Notes: a model not told the origin generated them from the sequence alone. A stretch of 64,000 nt of DNA from Desulfovibrio cuneatus DSM 11391 (GCF_000430005.1 NZ_AUCY01000013.1:1-64000), one strand, 5' to 3'; positions 16,756 to 25,411 are shown, numbered from the stretch's first letter. A program made the numbers and translations.

Positions 16756-17328
16756 ATGTTGAAGCGAGTACAATTTTTTTGGCTGGGGCTGTTAATGGCG
16801 TTTCTTTCGGGGTGCGCAACAAGTGCAGTGCCCCTTACCTATGCTCCCAGCGGGGAAGAAGTAATTCCCATTGCCGGGGCACCTACCATTAGCGTGGTCA
16901 CCTTTACGGATGGCAGAACGGAAACAGCTATTGGCATTCGTAGCGACGGCACAGCCTTTACTGCAGACGCCCCCGTGGCAGACTGGGTAAGCCAGGCACT
17001 GGCCACAGAACTTACCCGACTTGGCTATGTGGTGACCTTTGCCCCCACACAAGCCCAGGCCAAAAAAAGCGGGGCAACCTATGTGGTTACGGGCAAAGTG
17101 GAGGAAGTGTGGCTGACGGAAGTTTCCAGCACCTCCTACGAAGGACGCATGCGTGCTTCTGTACAGTTGCACAAAAACCAGCTCCAGTTGATGAAGAATA
17201 CCTTCAACAGTTCCCTTACCCGGCGCGTGGTGCCCCTCTCCAGCGTTCCCAAGGAAGTACTGGCTGAAACCCTGCGTGACCTTGTAACCCCCATGACCTT
17301 GGCTATTCGCCAAAAAATAAGCCAGTAA
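16756..17328 (+). CDS. YajG-like outer-membrane lipoprotein
   Basis: A 190-residue lipoprotein. The signal is MLKRVQFFWLGLLMAFLSGC with lipobox LSGC and the acylated Cys at residue 20. The mature domain (ISVVTFTDGRTETAIGIRSD, then WVSQALATELTRLGYVV, ATYVVTGKVEEVWL) follows the pattern of YajG and related DUF lipoproteins that assemble like TolB-N/LptE folds. The start at 16756 follows GGAGGG. It is followed after one base by the TPR-protein gene, so the two are co-transcribed. Role unknown; envelope assembly is an inference. Confidence 0.72.
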   Translation: MLKRVQFFWLGLLMAFLSGCATSAVPLTYAPSGEEVIPIAGAPTISVVTFTDGRTETAIGIRSDGTAFTADAPVADWVSQALATELTRLGYVVTFAPTQAQAKKSGATYVVTGKVEEVWLTEVSSTSYEGRMRASVQLHKNQLQLMKNTFNSSLTRRVVPLSSVPKEVLAETLRDLVTPMTLAIRQKISQ

Positions 17329-17329
17329 T

Positions 17330-18346
17330 ATGCGGTTTGCTGCGGTATGCACTGCCTGGGTGCTGGCCCTGTATTTGTGCCTACCCTGGGCACACGCACA
17401 GGGGGAAAGCGCCCGCGCTGTGCGCCCCTTCAAAGGGCTTGTGCGCCGCGACCTGGCGAAAGATGCTGCCCACGTGGCTGCCTTGCTCGCCGTGGTGGAA
17501 GCAGCCAGCCGCAAGCTAGCCGCCACACCAGACATGCAGTTTATTGCCCGCCAGTACCAGGAAACGCCCTTGCGGGTGCCCCCACTGGAAGGGCTTGTGC
17601 TGCAATTGTTTACCATAAAAATTGCTGCGGAAGGGGCCCAAGGGGTTCCCCCGAACCTTGAAGCTGTGGTGGAACTGGCCTTTACCCAGGCACCAGACTT
17701 CAGGGAAAGGCTTACCAGTGCCCTGGAACAGCCGGAAATAAGCGTGCTATACACCCTTGTTGTGCACAAGCTGCGTACCCACCTGAAAACCTATGATGAA
17801 ACGGCCCCTGCTGCCCTTGCCATTATGGCCAGCGAGTTTGCCGGGCAAGAACGGCTGTTGGCCGTGCAACGGGCCGTGCGCGGTATGCGGGGCACACTGC
17901 TGTACCTGGACCTGTTGCCCCGCCTTGGCACCACCTGGGCAGACCCCCAGGGCACCGGGGTAGCGTTACAGAAAGCCGCAACCCTGGACCCGGGCAACCC
18001 CCTTATTCTGGTGGCCCAGGCAGAACTTGCGTTGCAGGCGGGCAAATCTTCTGAAGCCCAACGCCTAGCCGCAGACGCCCTGGCCGCGCTACCCAATTTT
18101 TCCAGGGCGCATGATGTAAAAGGGGCTGCCTTGCTGGCCCAGCGCCTGCCAGCCCTTGCGGTGGCCGCCTTTGGGCAGGCCATTGCCAACGCGCCGTACC
18201 ATGCCCCGTATTTTATGCACAGGGCCTCTGCCAACCTGGTGCAAGAGGAAATTGAGGCCATGTGCGCAGACCTGCACGCCGCCTGCGCCCTGCGCGACTG
18301 CGAAGGGCTTGAGTGGGCGCGCACCATTGGCAAATGTAGTCAATAG
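17330..18346 (+). CDS. Exported TPR-repeat protein of unknown function
   Basis: A 338-residue protein with signal peptide MRFAAVCTAWVLALYLCLPW, cleavage near AHAQ. The C-terminal half contains tetratricopeptide-like helices (DPGNPLILVAQAELALQAGK, SEAQRLAADALAALPNFSRA, HDVKGAALLAQRLPALAVAA, PYHAPYFMHRASANLVQEE). It ends with LHAACALRDCEGLEWARTIG, resembling a Sel1/TPR cap. Likely periplasmic. It begins 1 base after the lipoprotein stop codon, so both proteins probably work together at the envelope. Confidence 0.7.
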   Translation: MRFAAVCTAWVLALYLCLPWAHAQGESARAVRPFKGLVRRDLAKDAAHVAALLAVVEAASRKLAATPDMQFIARQYQETPLRVPPLEGLVLQLFTIKIAAEGAQGVPPNLEAVVELAFTQAPDFRERLTSALEQPEISVLYTLVVHKLRTHLKTYDETAPAALAIMASEFAGQERLLAVQRAVRGMRGTLLYLDLLPRLGTTWADPQGTGVALQKAATLDPGNPLILVAQAELALQAGKSSEAQRLAADALAALPNFSRAHDVKGAALLAQRLPALAVAAFGQAIANAPYHAPYFMHRASANLVQEEIEAMCADLHAACALRDCEGLEWARTIGKCSQ

Positions 18347-18476
18347 AAAACGCTCAGTTTTTTCGTTTGGCAAGGCACGAAGTGTTTTTGCAAGGGCGGG
18401 CTGGGCTCTTCTGCCCTGCCTCCGTTGCAAAAATGCAAGCAACGCCGCCAAACGGAAAAAATGAGCGTTTTAAACA
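18345..18476. repeat. Family A long hairpin, copy A4
   Basis: GAAAACGCTCA / TGAGCGTTTT outer arms, TTCGTTTGGCAAGGC / GCCGCCAAACGGAA second arms, and an inner stem GTTTTTGCAAGGGCGGGCTG paired with CCTCCGTTGCAAAAATGC around TCTTCT. The inner bases differ from the other copies but still pair. Confidence 0.85.
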
Positions 18477-18515
18477 CGCTTTCTGCTTTTGATTTCCACA
18501 GATAATAACAAGAAA

Positions 18516-18550
18516 ACCGCCAGCAGACGTATGCCTGCTGGCGGTTTTTG
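18516..18550. terminator. Bidirectional terminator between convergent genes
   Basis: CCGCCAGCAG and CTGCTGGCGG enclose an 8-base loop, with an A-run before and TTTTTG after. It serves the TPR gene on the plus strand and the heptose adenylyltransferase gene on the minus strand. Confidence 0.9.
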
Positions 18551-18579
18551 TTTGTATTACTGTTCCCGTACTCGTTTCT

Positions 18580-19095
18580 TTAGGGCGCACCGTTGCGAAT
18601 GCGCTCAGCCAAGGCAGTGGTGGAGTAACCGGGAATAAGGGGCAGGGAAAGCACGGTGCCGCCTTCAGCTTCCACCACTTCACGCCCCACAATGCGGGTT
18701 ATGTCCCAGTCTCCACCTTTTATGAGCACATGGGGGCGGATGGCAGTAATAAGGTGCAGGGGGGTGTCTTCATCAAAGCCCGTAACAAAGTCCACCGCTG
18801 CCAGGTGGGCCAGCACAAAGGCCCTGGCCGGGTAAGGGTTGAATGGGCGTTCCGGCCCCTTGTTCTGGCGTTTGACAGAATCGTCGCTGTTCAGCCCCAG
18901 CACCAGCACGTCGCCCTGGGCCCTGGCACGGGCCAAAAGGTCCACATGCCCTGGGTGAACAATATCGAAACAGCCGTTGGTAAACACAATGCGTTTACCT
19001 GCGGCCCGCAAGGGGGCAAGGGCGGCAAGCAGGGCTGGCAGCTCCAGTACGTGGGGGTGGGCCAGTAACTGGTCTGGGGGCTGGGATGAAAGCAT
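18580..19095 (-). CDS. rfaE2: D-glycero-beta-D-manno-heptose 1-phosphate adenylyltransferase
   Basis: A 171-residue nucleotidyltransferase equivalent to the C-terminal domain of HldE. It has VFTNGCFDIVHPGHVDLLAR with the HxGH catalytic motif at 47-50, GLNSDDSVKRQNKG, and the late conserved VLIKGGDW and GYSTTALAERIR. It transfers AMP from ATP to heptose-1-phosphate for the LPS inner core. The start at 19095 follows a GGAACA-type weak site and gives the standard N-terminus. The kinase half is a separate gene at 31905-32945, so HldE is split in this organism. Confidence 0.93.
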   Translation of the reverse strand: MLSSQPPDQLLAHPHVLELPALLAALAPLRAAGKRIVFTNGCFDIVHPGHVDLLARARAQGDVLVLGLNSDDSVKRQNKGPERPFNPYPARAFVLAHLAAVDFVTGFDEDTPLHLITAIRPHVLIKGGDWDITRIVGREVVEAEGGTVLSLPLIPGYSTTALAERIRNGAP

Positions 19096-19630
19096 GGTGT
19101 GTTCCTTTCTGCAAAATCCATTGGTGGTAGCGCTATGCTGGGGGACTCTGCCCCCCACACACCCTGCAAAGGGCGTTACGCCCCTTGCCCCCTACTTGTG
19201 TTTGGCAATGCTTTGTACGCTCTGCCCAGGAAGGGGCATTGTGTGCGGGGTAATAAACCTGGCTTAAACAGAAGCAAAGAAAATCATTCAGGCTCCAGGG
19301 GCACAGGCACAGAAAAACACTCCCCCATGCCAAGAAGCCGGGGCTTACTTTAGCGGTGAAACCTTCCAGGCGCAAGAAGGAAGGTTCGTTGTGGTTGCCC
19401 AAACTCACTGAATGGGCATTGGCTCTCTTGAGTAATGCACAACTGTGCCGGGGGCAGTGCGCAGTACAGTTGTGAAAATGCCCAACGTGGCATACACTGC
19501 TTCTGGCTACAAAGCGTGCCTTTGTGCCAGTTCACCTCTCCAGCGCCATGCATGTATGTTGTGTGATAACAGCATTACACTGCCATGAATGGCTCTCCAA
19601 AAACTCACACCGTTTAGCCCTGTTGGTACT
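19096..19630. other. Gene-free stretch with a shortened Family B repeat
   Basis: 19135-19195 carries a degraded Family B copy (GGGGGAC...GTCC-type arms, AAAGGGCGTTACGCCCCTT). An 8-bp hairpin AACCTTCC / GGAAGGTT stands at 19369-19395. No open frame with family features and no promoter of note was seen. Confidence 0.5.
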
Positions 19631-21631
19631 ATGCGCATAAGCCTGCAAAATCTTTCCAAGTCTTTTGGCGGCAACGCTATTTTGAACGACTTTTCGCTGG
19701 AAATTCCTTCTGGTGCAAGGCTCTGCCTGTGTGGTTACAACGGCAGCGGCAAGTCGACCCTTATTAAAATTTTAGCAGGGAAGGAGCAGCCGGACGGCGG
19801 CAAAATTACCCTGCAAAAGGACTGCCGCCTTGGCTATGTGGAGCAGGAACTAGACTCCCACAGCCTGCAAAAAACCCTGCTTGCCTACGTGCTGGAAGTG
19901 CTGCCAGACTGGAGCAGCTTTTGGGAAGAATGGGAAAAGGCGACGGACGCGGAAGATACTGACACGTTGGCCCGGCTGGGGCAACGCCAGGCAGAGCTGG
20001 AGGGCATATACGGCTACAACCCGGAACACCGGGCCAAGGCGGTGCTTTCCGGCCTGGGGTTTGCCCAGCACAAGTGGCACCGCACCTTGCAGGAACTTTC
20101 CGGCGGGTGGCGTGAACGCGCCAAACTGGCCCGTGTGCTTACCCAAGGGGCCGATGTGCTGCTGCTGGACGAGCCCACCAACCACCTTGATTTGGACGCC
20201 GTGGAATGGCTGGAAGCCTTTTTGCTGGACTACGAAGGCACCCTGGTGTTTGTAGCCCACGACAGGGTGTTTATGGATAAAATAAGCACCCATATTCTGT
20301 GCTTTTCCGGCAACGGCAAGCCAGCGTTCCGGCGCGGCAACTTTACCCATTTTATTGCCTTGCAGGAAGAAATGGGGGAACAGCGCGCACGGGAAGCTGC
20401 CCGGCTGCAAGATGAAATCCAGAAAAAAATGGACTTTGTACGGCGTTTCAAGGCCAAGGCCAGCAAGGCCCGCCAAGCTGGTTCCAAGCAGAAAATGGCC
20501 AAGCGCCTGGAAAAAGAACTGGAAGGCCTACAGCCGGAATCAAAACGCAGAAACCTTTCCTTTAGCTGGCCCACCCCGCCCCAAGCAGACCGCACCGTAC
20601 TTTCCGTGGCAGACCTGGCCTTTTCCTTCCCCGACGGCAAGCGCATGTGGTCGCCCTTGTCCTTTTCCTTGTACCGGGGGCAAAAAATAGGGCTGGTGGG
20701 GCCAAACGGGTGTGGCAAATCGACCCTTTTGCGCCTTTTGGCTGGCAGGCTGGAAAAAGATGCAGGCAACATAGTATTCGGGCAAATGGTGCGCTTTGGC
20801 TACTTCAGCCAGCACCAGCTAGACACCCTTAACGCTAGCGGTTCTGCCCTTTCGGAAATTCGCCGCTTAAGCGACCCGCGTATGACCGAAGAAGAGCTTA
20901 TGAGCGTTATGGGCCTGTTCCAGCTTGGGCAGAACTTTTTTGAGCGGCAGGTCAATTCGCTTTCCGGGGGGGAACGTTCCCGCCTGATGCTGGCAACCCT
21001 GTTCCTTTCCCGCAGCAATTTCCTGGTACTGGACGAGCCCACCAACCACCTGGACCTGGAAAGCCGCGAAGCCCTGGTGGAAGCCCTGACCAATTTTGAA
21101 GGCACCCTGCTTATGGTGGCCCACGACCGCCACCTGCTGGCAGAAGCAGCCGATGAAATTTGGGAACTTGGCCCCACAGGCTTCACCACCTATGTGCACG
21201 GCTTTGCCGATTACGACGTGGTTCGCCGCCGCCAGCGCCAGCTTTCGGCTGAAAAGGAACTGGACGAAAGACGGGGCGCAGTACGCCGCACCACAGGCCT
21301 TACCCGCGAGGAACTGAAGCAACAAAAACGCGACCAGGCCGAAGCACGCAAAAAACTCTCCGCCATTATGAAGCCCTTACAGCAAAAGGCCCAAAAGGCA
21401 GAAGCCGCCCTGGACCAACTCCTTACCCAGCAAGACACCCTGGAAAAAACCCTGGCAGACCCGGCAGTGTATGCCGACGGCCCACGCGCAGGCGCCCTGC
21501 TCAAAGAATTCCACGAGGTGCAAACCAAGGTGGAAGCCGCCATGCTGGCCCTGGAAGCAGCAGAACAAGCCCTGGCTCCTTACGAAGAACAGCGCAAGGC
21601 CTTAGGTTCCGACGAAAGCAACGACTTGTAG
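19631..21631 (+). CDS. ABC-F family ATP-binding protein (Uup/EttA-like)
   Basis: A 666-residue soluble protein with two ABC domains and no membrane part. Domain 1: Walker A GYNGSGKST at 35-43, signature LSGGWRERAKLARVL, Walker B VLLLDEPTNHLDL. Domain 2: Walker A GPNGCGKST, signature LSGGERSRLMLATL, Walker B LVLDEPTNHLDL. Between them lies the basic P-site tRNA interaction linker (about residues 255-310, RFKAKASKARQAGSKQKMAK). The last 110 residues are a charged coiled coil (AEARKKLSAIMKPLQQKAQK), as in Uup. It acts on ribosomes. The start is ATG 19631 (MRISLQNLSKSFGG); an in-frame ATG at 19589 exists and neither has a strong ribosome site. Confidence 0.9.
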   Translation: MRISLQNLSKSFGGNAILNDFSLEIPSGARLCLCGYNGSGKSTLIKILAGKEQPDGGKITLQKDCRLGYVEQELDSHSLQKTLLAYVLEVLPDWSSFWEEWEKATDAEDTDTLARLGQRQAELEGIYGYNPEHRAKAVLSGLGFAQHKWHRTLQELSGGWRERAKLARVLTQGADVLLLDEPTNHLDLDAVEWLEAFLLDYEGTLVFVAHDRVFMDKISTHILCFSGNGKPAFRRGNFTHFIALQEEMGEQRAREAARLQDEIQKKMDFVRRFKAKASKARQAGSKQKMAKRLEKELEGLQPESKRRNLSFSWPTPPQADRTVLSVADLAFSFPDGKRMWSPLSFSLYRGQKIGLVGPNGCGKSTLLRLLAGRLEKDAGNIVFGQMVRFGYFSQHQLDTLNASGSALSEIRRLSDPRMTEEELMSVMGLFQLGQNFFERQVNSLSGGERSRLMLATLFLSRSNFLVLDEPTNHLDLESREALVEALTNFEGTLLMVAHDRHLLAEAADEIWELGPTGFTTYVHGFADYDVVRRRQRQLSAEKELDERRGAVRRTTGLTREELKQQKRDQAEARKKLSAIMKPLQQKAQKAEAALDQLLTQQDTLEKTLADPAVYADGPRAGALLKEFHEVQTKVEAAMLALEAAEQALAPYEEQRKALGSDESNDL

Positions 21632-21639
21632 GAAAGGCT

Positions 21640-21895
21640 GATTTTTCTGGGGGACGCTGTCCCCCAGGCCCCCAGCAAGGGACGTGACGCCCCTTGACCC
21701 CCATATTTGCGCTTGCCTTCCCGCAAAGCGGTTAGGCAAGCGTGGATAGGGGTTCCAAGAGGACAATTGTGCAGGAAGCACAATTAGGAACCGCACGCAG
21801 TGCGGGAGCCATAGGCCGAGGCCCAGGACGGGCCGAGTCAATCATGCCCTTGGCGGAGGGGGTTGGGGAGGCAGAGCCTCCCCAAGTCAACTCAA
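21640..21895. repeat. Family B multi-hairpin repeat, copy B4
   Basis: GGGGGAC/GTCCCCC, AAGGGACGTGACGCCCCTT, the central stem GCGCTTGCCTTCCCGC paired (two mismatches, one wobble) with GCGGTTAGGCAAGCGT, then CAATTGTGC/GCACAATT, ATGCCCTTGGCGGAGGGGGT and GGGGAGGC/GCCTCCCC. It begins a few bases after the ABC-F stop and ends just before the mutT start. Confidence 0.85.
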
Positions 21896-21910
21896 TCATA
21901 TCCAAAAATT

Positions 21911-22387
21911 ATGCAAAATACTCCCCTTCCCATTCTTGATGTAGCCGCAGGCATTGTGTGGCGCGGCGACCGTTTTTTGGCGGCCTGCCGGCCGGCGGGC
22001 AAGCCACGGGCTGGTTTTTGGGAATTTCCCGGCGGCAAGTTTGCCCCTGGTGAAACCCTGCACCAGGCCCTTACCCGTGAATTACAGGAAGAGCTGGGCA
22101 TAACGCCCCTGGCGTGTGCACTGTGGCAATGCGTGGAACACCGCTACCCGGAAATTCATGTACGCCTGCATTTTGTGCATGTGCAAAACTTTGCCGGGGA
22201 ACCCACCCCCCGTGAAGGCCAGGAGCTGCGCTGGGTGACCGTGGCTGAAGCCATGGTACTGCCCTTCTTGCCTGCTGACCTAGCCCTGCTGCCGGGCTTG
22301 CACCCCCCAAAGGAACACAATGCACAGTGCCCTGGAGAACAACCACGGGCTAACCCGTGTGCCTGCACCAAGAAAACCACTCCGTAA
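21911..22387 (+). CDS. mutT: NUDIX hydrolase (MutT-like 8-oxo-dGTP diphosphatase)
   Basis: A 158-residue protein. The Nudix box GX5EX7REUXEEXGU is complete at residues 42-64 (G42, E48, R56, E57, E60, E61, G63). The preceding VAAGIVWRGDRFLAACRPAG and the FWEFPGGK segment are typical of MutT-type sanitising enzymes that hydrolyse 8-oxo-dGTP. The C-terminal 30 residues are Pro/Cys-rich and look like a read-through tail. The start is ATG 21911; the frame opens upstream inside the Family B repeat, which is not coding. Ribosome site weak. Confidence 0.85.
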   Translation: MQNTPLPILDVAAGIVWRGDRFLAACRPAGKPRAGFWEFPGGKFAPGETLHQALTRELQEELGITPLACALWQCVEHRYPEIHVRLHFVHVQNFAGEPTPREGQELRWVTVAEAMVLPFLPADLALLPGLHPPKEHNAQCPGEQPRANPCACTKKTTP

Positions 22388-22392
22388 CACCC

Positions 22393-22461
22393 TGTGCAAA
22401 ACTGCGTTAATTTGCACAGTATCCCTTGTATGAGTTTGCACAAATGTGCATTTTTTGCACA
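22393..22461. promoter_or_regulatory. TTGCACA activator-type sites upstream of a sigma-54 promoter
   Basis: TTGCACA-AA-TGTGCAT at 22436-22451 is a dyad with one mismatch, followed by a third half-site TTGCACA at 22455-22461. The distance between dyad and third half-site (19 bases) nearly equals that at 695-721 (20 bases). Additional half-sites are TGTGCAA at 22393-22399 and TTGCACA at 22412-22418. Confidence 0.6.
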
Positions 22462-22512
22462 TACCCTGCATTGCACTTTGAATAATTTCCTTGTGGTTCC
22501 TGCATTTACACG

Positions 22513-22531
22513 TTTGGCACGAAGTATGCTT
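22513..22531 (+). promoter_or_regulatory. sigma-54 promoter without a downstream protein gene
   Basis: TTTGGCACGAAGTATGCTT has GG (22516-22517) and GC (22528-22529) spaced exactly 10 bases and the TGGCACG core. Transcription is predicted to start near 22541. Confidence 0.75.
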
Positions 22532-22540
22532 TATAGTCAC

Positions 22541-22962
22541 CATAGCGCATACCGCCGCTCTGCCGGGCAACGTTTCCTCAGTGCCCCCAAAGGCAAGGCA
22601 CCGCCCCTCCCCGCGGAATCGTCTTGATAGGTTGCCCACCCAATTTCGGGTGTAGCAGAGCGGCTCCTTCACATGCCAAGTTTTATACAGAGCCTGATGC
22701 CCTAATGGTGAAAGCTGGGAAAGAAAGTGTGGCAGCGTCTTTTCCAGAAGCAACCCGGCACGCAAGCCTTTATGGCTGCACAAATCAGGCAGAAGGAACA
22801 ACGCCTCCCCCTTACTTGCCGTTGCTCCTTCATTCCCCAGCCGGAGGCTTTCTCCGGCCCAGCGCACAAGCGCATCTGCACTGGACACAACGCGCGTTCC
22901 TCAACACGTGGCCAGTGCTCTCCTCAAAAAAAGCAGCGGACCCCCTTCCGCTGCTTTTTTTT
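22541..22962 (+). ncRNA. Candidate sigma-54-dependent structured non-coding RNA, about 420 nt
   Basis: The segment between a sigma-54 promoter and a terminator lacks a credible open frame on this strand but pairs extensively. GCCGCTCTGC (from about 22551) pairs with GCAGAGCGGC (near 22662), enclosing GGGCAAC / GTTGCCC (near 22565 and 22634), so that the two form one long interrupted stem; ACCC/GGGT forms a small hairpin on its 3' side. Later CTGGGAAAG pairs with CTTTTCCAG (near 22713-22750), CAACG with CGTTG, and GCCGGAG with CTCCGGC (near 22855). RNase P, tmRNA, SRP and 6S RNA signatures were looked for and not found. A leftward open frame over the same bases is possible but resembles no known family. 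The function is unknown. Confidence 0.5.
22932..22962 (+). terminator. Intrinsic terminator of the candidate ncRNA
   Basis: AGCAGCGGA and TCCGCTGCT form a 9-bp stem around CCCCCT and are followed by eight T residues. No protein gene lies close upstream on this strand, so it most likely ends the RNA begun near 22541. Confidence 0.9.
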
Positions 22963-23085
22963 ATTCTGCGCCCTGCCGCCCCACTGTTCACATTTCCCCC
23001 ACATACACAGCCAAAACACAGCCCGCGGCAAGGTTCGTATGGGCTATTTTTAGGCAAGTCTCCTTACCTTACGTCATAAAACAGC

Positions 23086-23120
23086 AAAACAGCCGGAAAT
23101 GCCCATTCCCGGCTGTTTTT
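23086..23120. terminator. Terminator downstream of the adhesin-like gene
   Basis: AAAACAGCCGG and CCGGCTGTTTTT form a stem closed by a GCCC-type loop. It is symmetrical enough to work on both strands; on the minus strand it would end the 23267-23773 transcript. Confidence 0.75.
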
Positions 23121-23266
23121 GAGTGTGGCCTTCACTTTGTTCTTTGTACAACGTAAAAAATGCCATTACCCTCATGCAAACCTGTGTTGCCTGGGCAATT
23201 CTGTACGTATGAACGTCATCAGGTGCAGCAAAACTGCCCATAGGCATGGGGCCATTACGGGCGGCG

Positions 23267-23773
23267 TTATAGCAAACAGGTCACCTGTAGTAATACCGCC
23301 TTTACCCCATGCAGCAGGCTGTCAGCTTCATGCATTTTGCCGGAAGGCCTGACACGGAGTTCGTGGGGCGCAGCAGTGGTGGCAATGTTCATGGTTGGGC
23401 TTTGCTCCAGCAAAAATTCTTCGCCTGCCACCACGGTTCCGTCTGCAAGAACAAAGTGCGGCAATTCTCCAATTTCGTTGCCTGCAAAATACGCCCCCAT
23501 GGTCACCCTGCCCCCGTCTTCTGATTCAATAAACAGGTTGTCCCCCTGCCGGGAAAACCGGGCCGCCTGTGCCTCAAAGTCAAGATGCAGGCCCCCTTCA
23601 GCCGGGCTTTGAAAGCCAACGTGTACCCCGGCCACTGGCAGGCTCAGGGTGAGGGGCGTATACTCTAATAATTCTGTCAGAGCATTCCATGCTGCTATGG
23701 AAGGGAGCGAATTTTCGACTAATTCAGTCTGGATATTATTTTCAGCCGGGGGCTGATCATTGCGTGGACCCAT
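23267..23773 (-). CDS. Hypothetical protein resembling the N-terminus of a large RTX-type adhesin
   Basis: A 168-residue acidic protein. The centre, FSRQGDNLFIESEDGGRVTM followed by GAYF, GELPHFVLADGTVVAGEEFL and later ATTAAPHELRVRPSGKMHEA, follows the pattern of the N-terminal segment of giant type-I-secreted surface proteins (an element of the form 'GD-L-EDGG-I---F----LP-F-LADG'). Those proteins run to thousands of residues, whereas this one stops soon afterwards, so it may be a truncated relic or an independent small protein. The start at 23773 follows AGGAG. No type I secretion gene is adjacent. Assignment is tentative. Confidence 0.5.
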   Translation of the reverse strand: MGPRNDQPPAENNIQTELVENSLPSIAAWNALTELLEYTPLTLSLPVAGVHVGFQSPAEGGLHLDFEAQAARFSRQGDNLFIESEDGGRVTMGAYFAGNEIGELPHFVLADGTVVAGEEFLLEQSPTMNIATTAAPHELRVRPSGKMHEADSLLHGVKAVLLQVTCLL

Positions 23774-24385
23774 ACAAAACTCCTGGAATGTAGACCAAAC
23801 AGTGTGCACCATTTCGCGCATTCACCACTTACTACAAACAAAAATTACGTTGTGTCACAGCGTGAATACTGTTGTTTATCCCGCTATATTTCCTTGAACT
23901 GGCATACAATACCCGCAGTGGCAGGTATGTTTTTTCTGAACCATTGCTGACCCATACCCTGTATGCTTTACAGCACCAAGAAATGCATGAGTTATAGTAT
24001 ATACTTACCATGATAATTTACTTTGGCAAGGATAAACAATAAAAATACTGTGTTAGAAATACAAATTGACTATACTGCTATCAAAAAAGATACTGTTCTC
24101 TCAATTGGTTATGGCACTGTTTCCACGGCAGTAAATTTGACACTACTGGTTCGATTTGAAGCACCCCAGGAATAAACCCTTTGTGTAATAAAAAAATCCT
24201 GCCGTTCAGAACACTGAACAGCAGGATGCATAGCCTGGAACCGCCTCAGGGCGGGATTGGTACTTATGGAAACGAATAACTGCTTGCTCCCAAAAAGTCC
24301 TTTAATCAGTAGTTCCTTATAATACACAAGAACGTTGCACTATCACACGTTGGAACATGTTTCCATTCAAACGGCAATTGCTCTG
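23774..24385. other. AT-rich gene-free stretch
   Basis: Upstream region of the adhesin-like gene and downstream region of the epimerase gene. It is A/T-rich between 23880 and 24130. Apart from the terminator at 24190-24228 no feature was found; an open frame at 24109-24327 runs through that terminator and is not believed. Confidence 0.5.
24190..24228 (-). terminator. Terminator of the UDP-GlcNAc epimerase gene
   Basis: Read on the minus strand, ATCCTGCTGTTCAG pairs with CTGAACGGCAGGAT around TGTT and is followed by six or more T residues. It lies about 160 bases after the epimerase stop. Confidence 0.88.
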
Positions 24386-25411
24386 CTACAAATTCTTGGC
24401 GTACCACGCCCCGGCCTGCAACATACCTTGTTCCACCGTAAATTCCGGTTCAAAGCCCAGCAGGGTGCGGGCCAGGGTTATGTCTGCCAGGGAGTGGCGT
24501 ACGTCGCCCTGGCGGAATTCGCGGTATTCCGGCTTGGCACCTGCCACCGCCGGGTTGTGGCGGGCAGCTTCCGTGCGCAGCAGGGCAAACAGTTCATTCA
24601 GGGTGGTGCGCTCGCCCACAGCCACGTTGTACACCTTGTTCAACGCTTCAGGATTTTCCGCACAGGCAGCCAGAATGTTGGCCTGCACGCAGTTATCAAT
24701 AAAGCAGAAATCGCGGGAAGTTTCGCCGTCGCCATTAATGTACACCTGCACACCTTTCAAAATGGCGTCAAACCACAGGGGAATGACCGCGGCATAGGCC
24801 CCTGCCGGGTCTTGGCGCTGCCCGAAAATGTTGAAATAGCGCAGGCCAATGCTGTTCATGCCATAGGTGGTAGCGAACACGTCGGCATACAGTTCATTCA
24901 CATACTTGGTAACGGCATAGGGCGAAAGGGGCTTGCCAATGCGGTGTTCCTGTTTGGGCAGGGTGGGTTCGTCGCCGTAGGTGGAACTGGAGGCAGCATA
25001 CACAAAGTTCTTCACCTTGGCGTCGCGGGCAGCTACCAGCATGTTCAGGAAGCCGTCAATGTTATTGGCATTGGTGAAAATGGGTTCATCAATGGAACGC
25101 GGCACAGAACCAATGGCCGCTTCATGCAGCACATAGTCCACCCCTTTGCAGGCAGCGTGGCATGTTTCCAGGTCGCGAATGTCGCCTTCAATAAAGGTAA
25201 AACGGCTGAACGCTTCGGCCCCCACGGCAGCTTCCACCATGACCAAGTTTTTGCGGTAGCCTGTGCACAAGTTGTCCAGCCCGCGCACCGTTTGCCCGGC
25301 CCGCAGCAATGTTTCCACAAGGTTTGAACCAATAAAGCCTGCGGCACCAGTAACAAGCCATGTTTTGGGGGACGTTGCAAGACGCTTTAGTGTTGAGGCA
25401 TACACAGACAT
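24386..25411 (-). CDS. wbpP: UDP-N-acetylglucosamine 4-epimerase (WbpP/TviC type)
   Basis: A 341-residue extended SDR. The Rossmann motif [10 protein letters not shown] lies at 21-30, preceded by the SPKTWLV lead-in that is characteristic of WbpP/TviC. Catalytic serines in [10 protein letters not shown] and the YxxxK pair in [33 protein letters not shown] and [19 protein letters not shown] are strongly WbpP-like. It interconverts UDP-GlcNAc(A) and UDP-GalNAc(A) for O-antigen or capsule. No other polysaccharide gene lies beside it, but a second epimerase is at 27880. The start is ATG 25411 after GGGTGTT, a weak site. Confidence 0.9.
   Translation of the reverse strand: MSVYASTLKRLATSPKTWLVTGAAGFIGSNLVETLLRAGQTVRGLDNLCTGYRKNLVMVEAAVGAEAFSRFTFIEGDIRDLETCHAACKGVDYVLHEAAIGSVPRSIDEPIFTNANNIDGFLNMLVAARDAKVKNFVYAASSSTYGDEPTLPKQEHRIGKPLSPYAVTKYVNELYADVFATTYGMNSIGLRYFNIFGQRQDPAGAYAAVIPLWFDAILKGVQVYINGDGETSRDFCFIDNCVQANILAACAENPEALNKVYNVAVGERTTLNELFALLRTEAARHNPAVAGAKPEYREFRQGDVRHSLADITLARTLLGFEPEFTVEQGMLQAGAWYAKNL

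Noticed and set aside
19489-19505. sigma-54 promoter (TGGCATACACTGCTT) before the ABC-F gene
   Set aside because: GG and GC are only 8 bases apart instead of 10.
22280-22888. 202-codon leftward open frame over the candidate ncRNA
   Set aside because: It runs into the 3' end of mutT, resembles no known family and starts from a GTG without a strong ribosome site. It is kept only as an alternative explanation for the region.
22624-23079. 151-codon rightward open frame
   Set aside because: It reads straight through the strong terminator at 22932-22962 and has random-looking composition.
24109-24327. Small 72-codon leftward frame
   Set aside because: It contains the hairpin and T-run of the epimerase terminator, so it is not a gene.
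24335-25327. 330-codon rightward open frame
   Set aside because: It lies antisense to the WbpP-type epimerase, whose motifs are complete; codon pattern and composition fit a shadow frame.
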